Source: Bacillus sp. E(2018) (lineage in GTDB: Bacteria; Bacillota; Bacilli; Bacillales; Fictibacillaceae). From it: a stretch of DNA of 64,000 nt. Below the pieces are notes generated by a model. It worked only from the letters and a program-made list of their open reading frames with translations. It had not been told where the DNA came from and searched no databases. Below are positions 1 to 8,165 of the stretch, in pieces. The DNA lies in contig NZ_SCOL01000001.1 of the NCBI RefSeq assembly GCF_005503015.1, forward strand, positions 372,001 to 436,000. The letters are read 5' to 3'. Both the position numbers and the translations under genes were made by a program. How positions within the stretch are numbered: position 1 is the first letter of the stretch; each line of letters begins with the position of its first letter.

Positions 1-125
1 GGAGTTTGTGTTTTCTCACAGCGTCCATGCCCTGAAAGCTAGGGGACGGACAAAATGCGAAACAGGGCACCCACCTGCGAGAGCAGGTTCAAAACTAAGG
101 GGATACGGCATTTTTGGGGCTCATT
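1..125 (+). ncRNA. bsrA: 6S RNA, 3' portion (partial at window edge)
   Basis: Non-coding stretch just upstream of tcdA, the place where B. subtilis carries 6S-1 RNA (between aspS and yrvM/tcdA). It contains a 7-bp stem (TGCCCTG at 28-34 with CAGGGCA at 63-69) and a second short hairpin, ACCTGC-gaga-GCAGGT, around 71-86, followed by a conserved-looking GTTCAAAACTAAGGGG stretch. This resembles the 3' half of Firmicutes 6S RNAs, which bind and sequester the vegetative RNA polymerase holoenzyme. The 5' end and closing stem lie outside the window. Identification rests on synteny and motif memory, not on a covariance search. Confidence 0.65.
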
Positions 126-241
126 TTTTTGTGCAAAAAAAACCAAGTAAGCATATTGATTTTGTTTTCAAAAGTGGATATGCTGATAAAGATGCATTTT
201 CTTTATTTTACGTGCACGTTTGAAAGGAGATTTCACTAAAT

Positions 242-1009
242 ATGCTTTATCAGTTCTCAAGAAATGAACTTGCTATTGGAAAAGATGGAATAGAGGTCTT
301 AAAAAACTCAACTGTTGCTGTGCTTGGAATCGGGGGAGTGGGCTCCTTTTCAGCGGAAGCACTAGCTCGCTCAGGAGTTGGTCGTCTGATCCTTATCGAT
401 AAAGATGATGTCGATATCACGAACGTGAATCGTCAAATACATGCACTTGTGAATACCGTTGGACAGCCAAAGGTAGATCTTATGAAAGAGCGAATCGCGC
501 TTATTAATCCAGAGTGCGAAGTTATCGCTCTTAAGATGTTCTATACAGAAGAAACATATGAACAAATTTTTGAATATGGACTTGATTTTGTAGTAGATGC
601 ATCTGATACGATTTCCTATAAGATTCACCTTATGAAGGAATGCTTGAATCGCAAAATACCAATTATCTCGAGCATGGGTGTGGCGAACAAATTGGACCCC
701 ACACGTCTTCAAATCGTAGATATTTCTAAGACTAGCTATGATCCGATTGCTAAGGTCATTCGCCAGCGTCTAAGAAAAGAAGGAATCACAAAAGGAATTC
801 CGGTCGTATTCTCAGATGAAAAGCCGATCCAAATTCGTGAAGAAATTCGAAAAGAGATCGTACCTGAGAACGCTCCTGGTATTCGAAAGGCGAAGTTGCC
901 ACCGTCTTCAAACGCATTTGTACCTTCTGTTTCAGGACTCTACATGGCTGGTTACGTGATTAACAAAATCATTGAAGATAATAATATAAAGATTGAAAGA
1001 ATACGATAA
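242..1009 (+). CDS. tcdA: tRNA threonylcarbamoyladenosine dehydratase (TcdA/YrvM)
   Basis: ThiF/MoeB/HesA-type E1-like enzyme that uses ATP to cyclise N6-threonylcarbamoyladenosine (t6A37) in tRNA to ct6A. The 255-residue protein has the nucleotide-binding GxGGVGS loop at about residues 30-36, followed by the acidic IDKDDVD segment and the N-x-x-R-Q motif that contacts ATP in this family. Length fits the Bacillus protein. The ATG at 242 is preceded by AAAGGAG at 223-229. It is single-gene, closed by a hairpin terminator at 1019-1056. Confidence 0.93.
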   Translation: MLYQFSRNELAIGKDGIEVLKNSTVAVLGIGGVGSFSAEALARSGVGRLILIDKDDVDITNVNRQIHALVNTVGQPKVDLMKERIALINPECEVIALKMFYTEETYEQIFEYGLDFVVDASDTISYKIHLMKECLNRKIPIISSMGVANKLDPTRLQIVDISKTSYDPIAKVIRQRLRKEGITKGIPVVFSDEKPIQIREEIRKEIVPENAPGIRKAKLPPSSNAFVPSVSGLYMAGYVINKIIEDNNIKIERIR

Positions 1010-1018
1010 TTTGATAAA

Positions 1019-1056
1019 AAAAGGTGCTGACTGTTCTAAAGTTAGCACCTTTCTTT
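1019..1056 (+). terminator. Rho-independent terminator after tcdA
   Basis: AAAGGTGCTgACT pairs with AGTtAGCACCTTT and is followed by a pyrimidine-rich run. Between here and 1245 I see no gene or clear signal. Confidence 0.8.
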
Positions 1057-1245
1057 CGTCTATACTAATAGCTGTTTGTGTGAGGACTTGTACTTATCAG
1101 TAGCACGGAGCGAAGAATTGTTTTTCTCAAAGTAACAATCCTCATTATTTCGGTGTAATCTCGATTAATTCCAAGGTGATTTGAAATATATCCGGGTATA
1201 ACCTAAATAATTCAGAAGATAAAATAATTTATTGCGTAAAACTGC

Positions 1246-1285
1246 ACAAAAAAGATGACTCGCAGGCTAACCCTATGAGTCATCT
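1246..1285 (-). terminator. Rho-independent terminator after rsfA
   Basis: AGATGACTC (1253-1261) pairs with GAGTCATCT (1277-1285). Read on the minus strand the stem is followed by a run of T (AAAAAA on the plus strand before 1253). Confidence 0.8.
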
Positions 1286-1289
1286 AAAT

Positions 1290-2138
1290 TTACTTTGCTA
1301 GTTTTTCTAGATTTCCGTTCTTATCCATACGGAAGGTAACATTCGGATTTGTATCTTCATCTTGGAACAGTACCATTTTTCTTGCACGGTCCATGATTTG
1401 GATCAGCGCTTGGTAATCTTCCTGAACCGTTTGGTGCTCTTTCTCAAGAACAGCTAGCTGTTCTTTCATCACTTTGTTCTGCTGCATTAACTCGTTCATC
1501 TGAAGACGAAGTTCCATATTTTCTTGAACAAGCTTGCCGCTCGACATACCGTTACGCTTTAACCCATTAAGAAAATCTATGACTTCATCAAGTGAAAGAC
1601 TATGTTCATTATTAGCTTGTGGCTGACGATAGGCACTTTGTGATGAAGGTTGTTGTGATCCTTGTAAGCTCGTAACTTCTGGTGCTTCTGCTTCGGTTTG
1701 CTGAACATAACTCTGTTGTTCAGAAACTGCAGGTGTCGAAGCTACTGGAGCTGGTGCTGATGTGTTTCTTTCATACGAGAAAGGTGTTCTAAAGAACTCT
1801 TCTGGATGATAGGTTTCATCATCGTGCATCTGTGGAGTATTATTAAGAGTCTGTACAGGTTTAGCTGCAGGTTTTGTTTGTTGCTGCTGCTGTGACCTCG
1901 CTAGTGCACGCTGGCGTTCTTTTCTTTGCTTTTTAGCAATCTTTAATGCTTGTTCGTATTTTTTTCTCACGATTGCGTTCCATCTAAAACCAACTGCTGC
2001 ACTCGTACGCTCTAATTTATCTCCAACCTCTTCAAAAGCATGCAACTGTGTACTTCCTTCACGCACATGGCGTAAGACCGTTTCGGCAAGCAATAGATCG
2101 TCTTCTTCTGACCAGGCGTCCTGTCTGATTTTTGACAC
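1290..2138 (-). CDS. rsfA: RsfA-family prespore transcriptional regulator
   Basis: Member of the RsfA/YlbO family, which in B. subtilis acts in the forespore to tune sigma-F-dependent genes. The N-terminal ~60 residues form a Myb/SANT-like helix-turn-helix (W-S-E-E-D-D start, G-F-R-W-N-A-I-V-R-K third helix). A long Gln/Pro/Ser-rich linker and a C-terminal coiled coil (roughly residues 200-265) follow, a layout typical of these regulators. I place the start at the GTG at 2138: AAGGAGAG lies 7-8 nt upstream, and homology begins there. The longer frame to 2171 has no ribosome site. About 282 residues. Lies downstream of rarA on the same strand, with its own candidate sigma-F promoter. Confidence 0.85.
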   Translation of the reverse strand: MSKIRQDAWSEEDDLLLAETVLRHVREGSTQLHAFEEVGDKLERTSAAVGFRWNAIVRKKYEQALKIAKKQRKERQRALARSQQQQQTKPAAKPVQTLNNTPQMHDDETYHPEEFFRTPFSYERNTSAPAPVASTPAVSEQQSYVQQTEAEAPEVTSLQGSQQPSSQSAYRQPQANNEHSLSLDEVIDFLNGLKRNGMSSGKLVQENMELRLQMNELMQQNKVMKEQLAVLEKEHQTVQEDYQALIQIMDRARKMVLFQDEDTNPNVTFRMDKNGNLEKLAK

Positions 2139-2181
2139 GGTAATCCTCTCCTTAGCTACAAAAATATTCATTTGATATTTT

Positions 2182-2211
2182 CATGTTTACCAATCAGAGA
2201 GAATCCTATAC
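2182..2211 (-). promoter_or_regulatory. Candidate sigma-F promoter of rsfA
   Basis: On the minus strand GTATA (2207-2211) is followed after exactly 15 nt by GGTAAACATG (2182-2191). Sigma-F promoters have GYWTA, 15-16 nt, then GGnnAnAnTA. The -35 fits; the -10 has two mismatches. In B. subtilis rsfA is transcribed by sigma-F, which adds weight. Confidence 0.4.
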
Positions 2212-2262
2212 ACACTTTTGAAGAACTTTTGCTAGTTTGCTAAGTTATCAAGTCTCATAGAT

Positions 2263-3597
2263 TTACTTTCCTTTTTTCTTGCGATCATTAAAATAGTCGA
2301 GACGTTTCTTTATATTCTTTTCAAAGCCACGTTCAGTAGGTTCATAAAAAGTCTTTCCCTGCAGATGCTTTGGTAAGTATTCTTGTGGTACATAACCATC
2401 TTCAAAATTATGTGGATATTTGTAGTCCTCACCATGTTGAAGTTGTTTCGCTCCTTTATAATGAGCATCACGAAGATGGATCGGGACGAGACCAGTTTTT
2501 TCTTTCTTTACTGCATCAAGTGCTTTATCGATTCCTGTTATCACTTTATTGCTTTTAGGAGCCGTAGCTAAGTAAAGGGTAGCTTCTGCAAGTGGAATGC
2601 GAGCTTCAGGCATACCGATAAAATCAGCCGCATAACTAGCAGCATGTGCAACAAGTAACGCGTTCGGGTCAGCGAGACCGACATCTTCTGCTGCATGAAC
2701 GAGCAATCTGCGGGCAATAAAGCGAGGATCTTCGCCGGCATAAATCATTTTCGCGAGCCAATATAATGCTGCATCAGGATCTGATCCACGTATGCTTTTA
2801 ATAAAAGCGGAGACTGTATCATAATGGTTGTCACCTTTTTTATCATACTGAAGGACTCTTTGTTGAATGGATTCTTCAGCGATTTCTATTGTGATTGTAA
2901 TGTTTCCGTCTTTGTCTGGTTTCGTTGTTAACACAGCAAGTTCCACTGCATTAAGTGCTGTTCGTGCGTCTCCGTTCGCAATAGAGACAATATGATCGAT
3001 TGCCTCTTTTTTCATGGTGATCGGATGTTTGCCATATCCTCTTTCTTTATCAGAAAGAGCTTGCTGAATCACTTTTGCAATATGCATATCTGTTAGTGGT
3101 TCAAAACGAAATAATCGAGATCTTGATAAAAGAGCGGGGTTTATCTCAAACATCGGACTTTCTGTTGTTGCTCCGATTAAGATAACCGATCCGTCTTCCA
3201 CGTATGGAAGTAGCGCGTCTTGTTGACTTTTGTTAAAACGATGGATCTCGTCGATAAAGAGCACGGTCTTTTTTTCTTCTAATAACAGGCGTTCTCTGGC
3301 AGCTCCCATGATGACTTTTAAATCAGCAACTCCAGACGTAACCGCATTCAGTTGTTCAAACCATGCAGATGTGGAATTTGCTATAATTTTTGCTAAAGTC
3401 GTTTTGCCGGTTCCGGGAGGTCCAAAAAAGATCATCGGAGTGAGTTGATCAGCTTCGATCGCTCGTCTTAACAGCTTACCTTCTCCAGCTATATGCTCTT
3501 GGCCGATAAACTCTGTTATTTTTCTTGGACGCATGCGGTTAGCAAGAGGTCTTTTTAAAGAATGGGAGCTTTCATCTTTATAAGAAAACAAGTCCAT
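2263..3597 (-). CDS. rarA: Replication-associated recombination protein RarA (MgsA/YrvN)
   Basis: AAA+ ATPase related to clamp-loader subunits; it acts at stalled replication forks in replication restart and recombination. Walker A GPPGTGKTT sits near residues 59-67 and Walker B plus DExH as LFIDEIHRF about 50 residues later. The lid and C-terminal tetramerisation region carries the usual sequence around YKYPHNFEDGYVPQEYLP. I choose the ATG at 3597 (MDLFSYKD), 9 nt after GGAAGG. The frame remains open upstream to a GTG at 3618 that has no ribosome site. 444 residues, normal for the family. Divergent from the yczE-like gene. Confidence 0.93.
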   Translation of the reverse strand: MDLFSYKDESSHSLKRPLANRMRPRKITEFIGQEHIAGEGKLLRRAIEADQLTPMIFFGPPGTGKTTLAKIIANSTSAWFEQLNAVTSGVADLKVIMGAARERLLLEEKKTVLFIDEIHRFNKSQQDALLPYVEDGSVILIGATTESPMFEINPALLSRSRLFRFEPLTDMHIAKVIQQALSDKERGYGKHPITMKKEAIDHIVSIANGDARTALNAVELAVLTTKPDKDGNITITIEIAEESIQQRVLQYDKKGDNHYDTVSAFIKSIRGSDPDAALYWLAKMIYAGEDPRFIARRLLVHAAEDVGLADPNALLVAHAASYAADFIGMPEARIPLAEATLYLATAPKSNKVITGIDKALDAVKKEKTGLVPIHLRDAHYKGAKQLQHGEDYKYPHNFEDGYVPQEYLPKHLQGKTFYEPTERGFEKNIKKRLDYFNDRKKKGK

Positions 3598-3681
3598 TAC
3601 AATCATCCTTCCGTACACTTGTTCTAATCGTCATATGACAATACTATACAATAGTCCATCATGCAAGTTGAAATGATTTCA

Positions 3682-3690
3682 TGCTATAAT
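3682..3690 (+). promoter_or_regulatory. Extended -10 promoter for the yczE-like/cymR genes
   Basis: TG-c-TATAAT (TATAAT at 3685-3690, TG at 3682-3683) is an extended -10 element, 60 bp before the yczE-like start. There is no good -35 at the usual spacing, as is allowed with an extended -10. Confidence 0.45.
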
Positions 3691-3751
3691 AAGCTTTAGA
3701 TTTATGGAATCAACCGAATTGAGACAACTTAATAGGGAAGGATTTTGCACA

Positions 3752-4462
3752 ATGAAAGACCAAAAGCATTCAAGATGGAACAAATTTTTGTTTCAGTGGT
3801 CTGTGTTTTTTATTGGATTATTTATCATGGCTTTCGGAATCGCGCTTATGATCAAGGCAGACCTCGGAAGTGCTCCGTGGGACGTCCTTCATATCGGACT
3901 GTTTGCACAGTTCGGACTATCGATCGGAACATGGTCGATCATAATGGGATTCTTCGTCATCTTAGCTACATCCTTATTAACTAAGAAGAAACCTCAATCA
4001 GGTGCCTTTTTAAATATGGTGTCTGTTGGTTTGTTTATTGACTTTTATTTATGGCTGCCTTTTTTTCATGATCCAGTAACAGGTTTTGGGAAATGGATGT
4101 TCTTAATAATAGGAATCTTAATCTTAGGTTTTGGAATCGGGCTATATATTTCATCAGACTGTGGTGCAGGACCAAGAGATAGTCTGATGCTTGCTCTCAC
4201 TGAAAAATCAGGTATGAAAGTTTCAAATATCCGACTTCTAATGGAATTTGTCGTTTTATTTTTCGGATGGATGTTGAAGGGACCCGTTTCGTTCGGAACG
4301 ATCCTTTTTTGTGTAACGATAGGAGCAATCGTGGGCAGGACCCTTCCGTATTGCCAAAAATTAGTGAAGTTTGTTTTAGAACGGAGTGAACAATATGAAG
4401 ATATCAACAAAAGGTCGGTACGGATTAACCATCATGATGGCATTAGCGAAGAGGTCAGGTGA
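3752..4462 (+). CDS. YczE/YyaS/YitT-family integral membrane protein
   Basis: Polytopic membrane protein with about five hydrophobic segments and the motif KADLGSAPWDVLHIGL near the N-terminus plus SSDCGAGPRDSLM later, both hallmarks of the YczE family. Function is not known biochemically; B. subtilis YczE affects post-translational activation of bacillaene and surfactin enzymes. Start set at the ATG at 3752 with GGGAAGG 10 nt before it; the upstream in-frame ATG at 3704 has no ribosome site. Its last 68 nt overlap the start of cymR in another frame, an unusually deep overlap. The hydrophilic C-tail is entirely inside that overlap. Confidence 0.75.
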   Translation: MKDQKHSRWNKFLFQWSVFFIGLFIMAFGIALMIKADLGSAPWDVLHIGLFAQFGLSIGTWSIIMGFFVILATSLLTKKKPQSGAFLNMVSVGLFIDFYLWLPFFHDPVTGFGKWMFLIIGILILGFGIGLYISSDCGAGPRDSLMLALTEKSGMKVSNIRLLMEFVVLFFGWMLKGPVSFGTILFCVTIGAIVGRTLPYCQKLVKFVLERSEQYEDINKRSVRINHHDGISEEVR

Positions 4463-4814
4463 AGGACCGATCGCGTTGAAATTAATCGCAAAAGAATATA
4501 GTCTATCAGAACATTATTTAGAGCAGCTGATTGCCCCGCTAAGAAATGCTGGACTTGTTAAGAGTATCCGAGGTGCGTATGGTGGGTACATGTTGGCAAA
4601 AGAAGCATCAACGATTACTGCTGGAGATATCATTCGCGTGCTTGAAGGACCTATCTCTCCAGTTGAAGTGATGGATGATGAAGAACCAGCGAAAAGAAAT
4701 CTTTGGATTAAAATCCGAGATGCTGTAAAAGATGTGTTAGATTCTACAACACTTGAAGATTTAGCGAACTATGAAGATGAGGGCGCACAGGACGCATACA
4801 TGTTTTATATATAG
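4395..4814 (+). CDS. cymR: Cysteine metabolism repressor CymR (Rrf2 family)
   Basis: Rrf2-type winged-helix regulator that, in complex with CysK and O-acetylserine sensing, represses cystine uptake and cysteine synthesis genes in Bacillus. The 139-residue protein begins MKISTKGRYGL and has the characteristic RGAYGGYMLAK wing. It lacks the three cysteines that hold an Fe-S cluster in IscR, as expected for CymR. The start at 4395 is preceded by GGAGTG; a GTG at 4386 is too close to that site. It sits directly upstream of the cysteine desulfurase. Its likely target in this window is the yrrT-mccB operon. Confidence 0.93.
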   Translation: MKISTKGRYGLTIMMALAKRSGEGPIALKLIAKEYSLSEHYLEQLIAPLRNAGLVKSIRGAYGGYMLAKEASTITAGDIIRVLEGPISPVEVMDDEEPAKRNLWIKIRDAVKDVLDSTTLEDLANYEDEGAQDAYMFYI

Positions 4815-4828
4815 GAAGGAAATGAACA

Positions 4829-5968
4829 ATGAAAAACGTTTATTTAGATCACGCTGCAACGTCTCCTGTTCATCCTGAAGTCATAGAAGAAATGATTCCT
4901 TTTCTAACTGAACATTTTGGGAATCCATCTAGCATCCATCAATACGGAAGGCAGACTCGTAAAGCTCTTGATGATGCGAGAACCATGATTGCAACTTCTA
5001 TAGGTGCTTCACGTAATGAGATTATTTTTACTAGCGGCGGTACAGAAAGTGATAACCTTGCAATTCTGGGCACAGTTTCTGCTCTTAAGGAAAAAGGGAA
5101 GCATGTTATTACGACCGAAGTAGAACATCATGCTGTACTTCATACCTTTCATGAGCTTGAAAAGAGAGGTTACGATGTAACATACTTATCTGTTGATGAG
5201 GAAGGGAGGATCTCTTTAGACGAACTAGAGAGAGCTCTAACAGAAGATACGATTCTCGTTTCGATCATGTATTGCAACAATGAAACGGGAACTACCCAAG
5301 ATATAAAAGAGATCGGCAGTATTCTAAAGGAAAAAGAGATCTTATTTCATACCGATGCTGTGCAAGCTTATGGCTTAATCTCCATCGATGTAAATGAACT
5401 GAACATTGATCTGTTAAGTGCTTCGGGTCATAAGATCAATAGCCCAAAAGGAACTGGATTTCTATTTGTGAGAGAAGGGATTCCTTTTCTTCCTCAAGGT
5501 TTTGGCGGGGAGCAAGAGCGAAAGCGCCGTGCTGGAACTGAGAATGTAGCAGGAATCGCTGCATTACGAAAAGCGGCTTCGATCGCTGAAAAAGAAAGAG
5601 AAGAACGCTTTAGTCAATACACGACGTTTAGAGAGACGATGAAAAGAATATGGACAGAAGAAGAGATATCTTTCATAGAAAACGGAAGTCCTGATCATTT
5701 TCTTCCACACATTCTAAATGTAAGTTTTCCCGGTGTAAAAACAGAAGTGCTTTTAGTTAATCTAGATCTTGCTGGTATCGCAGCTTCTAGCGGATCAGCT
5801 TGTACGGCTGGCTCACATGAACCTTCACATGTTCTAAAAGCGATGTTTGCGGATGATGAGCGAACAAAATCATCTGTTCGTTTTAGCTTCGGTCTAGGTA
5901 ATAAATTGGAAGATATTGAATATGCAGCATATGAGACAGCAAAAATCGTGAAACGTTTAGCAAAATAA
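4829..5968 (+). CDS. yrvO: Cysteine desulfurase (YrvO), sulfur donor for MnmA
   Basis: Class V PLP enzyme converting cysteine to alanine and a protein-bound persulfide. The PLP lysine lies in SGHKINSPKG at about residue 201 and the catalytic cysteine in SSGSACTAG at about residue 325. In B. subtilis YrvO passes sulfur straight to its neighbour MnmA for tRNA thiolation, without TusA-type carriers, and mnmA follows here after 40 bp. Length of 379 residues is normal. AGGAAGG precedes the ATG. Confidence 0.93.
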   Translation: MKNVYLDHAATSPVHPEVIEEMIPFLTEHFGNPSSIHQYGRQTRKALDDARTMIATSIGASRNEIIFTSGGTESDNLAILGTVSALKEKGKHVITTEVEHHAVLHTFHELEKRGYDVTYLSVDEEGRISLDELERALTEDTILVSIMYCNNETGTTQDIKEIGSILKEKEILFHTDAVQAYGLISIDVNELNIDLLSASGHKINSPKGTGFLFVREGIPFLPQGFGGEQERKRRAGTENVAGIAALRKAASIAEKEREERFSQYTTFRETMKRIWTEEEISFIENGSPDHFLPHILNVSFPGVKTEVLLVNLDLAGIAASSGSACTAGSHEPSHVLKAMFADDERTKSSVRFSFGLGNKLEDIEYAAYETAKIVKRLAK

Positions 5969-5993
5969 GTTACAATGTTTGTCATATGAATGA

Positions 5994-7136
<1,143 letters not shown>

Positions 7137-7145
7137 AATAAAGTG

Positions 7146-7195
7146 GAAAAACTGGCTTACTAGGACAGGAAACGAACTAGTATCGCCAGTTTTTT
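7146..7195 (+). terminator. Rho-independent terminator after mnmA
   Basis: AAAAACTGGC pairs with GCCAGTTTTT, and an inner TACTAG/CTAGTA pair extends the stem. The T-run ends at 7195. Confidence 0.8.
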
Positions 7196-7243
7196 GCGTT
7201 AGTGAATATATCTGAAGCAATTAGACACTCAAGTGTTAGTGGT

Positions 7244-7389
7244 GCTCGTGCAGCGGCATATCTATGCTCGCTGCACGAGCGATTCCAGAGATTTATGAGC
7301 GATTCCAGAGATTTATGAGCGATTCCAGAGATTTATGAGCGATTCCAGAGATTTATGAGCGATTCCAGAGATTTATGAGCGATTCCAGA
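7244..7389. repeat. Perfect inverted repeat followed by a 20-bp tandem repeat array
   Basis: GCTCGTGCAGCG (7244-7255) and its exact reverse complement (7269-7280) form a 12-bp stem with a 13-nt loop. The second arm runs straight into a tandem array with period 20 bp: five full identical copies of GATTCCAGAGATTTATGAGC starting at 7281, 7301, 7321, 7341 and 7361, plus a partial copy to 7389. Copies are identical, which points to recent amplification or homogenisation. The region lies between mnmA and the TPR gene and is not coding in a way I would trust. On the minus strand the unit begins TCGCTCATAAAT, similar in style to the 21-bp arrays near 26.9 and 62.9 kb. Confidence 0.95.
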
Positions 7390-7493
7390 TAGCTTGAACG
7401 GCTCCCTCCACAAGAGGAATCCACAAAAAATTATGCGGCAGCTTCCTTCATTTGTTATACTTTTGAAGGAAATTAAAATTGGGGGTAAAGACA

Positions 7494-8153
7494 ATGGAAC
7501 CTTCAAAAGGTCTTGAATATTTACAAAAAGGAAAGTTTGAAGAAGCAGCAAAAAGTCTGGAATCTATGATCGCAGCAGATCCAGAAAATCCAGTACATTA
7601 TATTAACTTCGGAAATCTTCTTTCTGCTGTTCATGAACATGAAAAAGCGATTCAATTCTTTGATAAAGCACTATCGCTCGATGATAATGCTGTAGCTGCA
7701 TACTATGGTGCGGGTATTGCCTGTTATCATCTCGAGGAATTCTCTAAGAGTGCAAAACTCTTCCAAGAAGCGATCAAAGGTGGTCTGCAAGATAGTGACA
7801 CTTACTTTATGACAGGCATGTCGTTCGTTTCACTTGGTGAACAAAAGCTTGCATTTCCTTACTTAATGAGAGCAACAGAACTTAACGATCAAGATCATGA
7901 AGCTTTGTTTCAATTCGGTCTCTGTCAGGCGCGAACAGGGGATATTGAGTCTGCATCATCAACCTTTGAAAAAGTAGTTGAACGCGATGAAACACATGCC
8001 GATGCTTGGTACAATTTAGGTGTAACATATAGTTATTTTGATAAAAACACAGAAGCGCTAAACGCTTTTCAAAGAGCTTTAGACATACAGCCAGATCATT
8101 ATCTTGCAGGGAATGGAAAACGAAATATCGAAAGTGAAAATACTAACCATTAA
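7494..8153 (+). CDS. yrrB: TPR repeat protein (YrrB-like)
   Basis: Soluble protein of 219 residues made almost wholly of tetratricopeptide repeats, with about six 34-residue units recognisable by the A-x-x-x-Y/F-G and A-L-x-L/I-P/D patterns (for example ALDIQPDHYLAGNG at the end). TPR solenoids act as protein-protein adaptors; the partner of YrrB is not established. Start at the ATG at 7494 behind GGGGGT. Position between mnmA and recD2 matches yrrB in B. subtilis, and it is 12 bp from recD2, so probably co-transcribed. Confidence 0.85.
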   Translation: MEPSKGLEYLQKGKFEEAAKSLESMIAADPENPVHYINFGNLLSAVHEHEKAIQFFDKALSLDDNAVAAYYGAGIACYHLEEFSKSAKLFQEAIKGGLQDSDTYFMTGMSFVSLGEQKLAFPYLMRATELNDQDHEALFQFGLCQARTGDIESASSTFEKVVERDETHADAWYNLGVTYSYFDKNTEALNAFQRALDIQPDHYLAGNGKRNIESENTNH

Positions 8154-8165
8154 AGGGGGGGCTTC

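Noticed and set aside
8..223. 71-codon ORF at the left edge
   Set aside because: It runs through the hairpins of the probable 6S RNA, has no ribosome site and no protein-like composition.
7277..7389. Possible CRISPR array
   Set aside because: The 20-bp units abut directly without unique spacers, and there are no cas genes.
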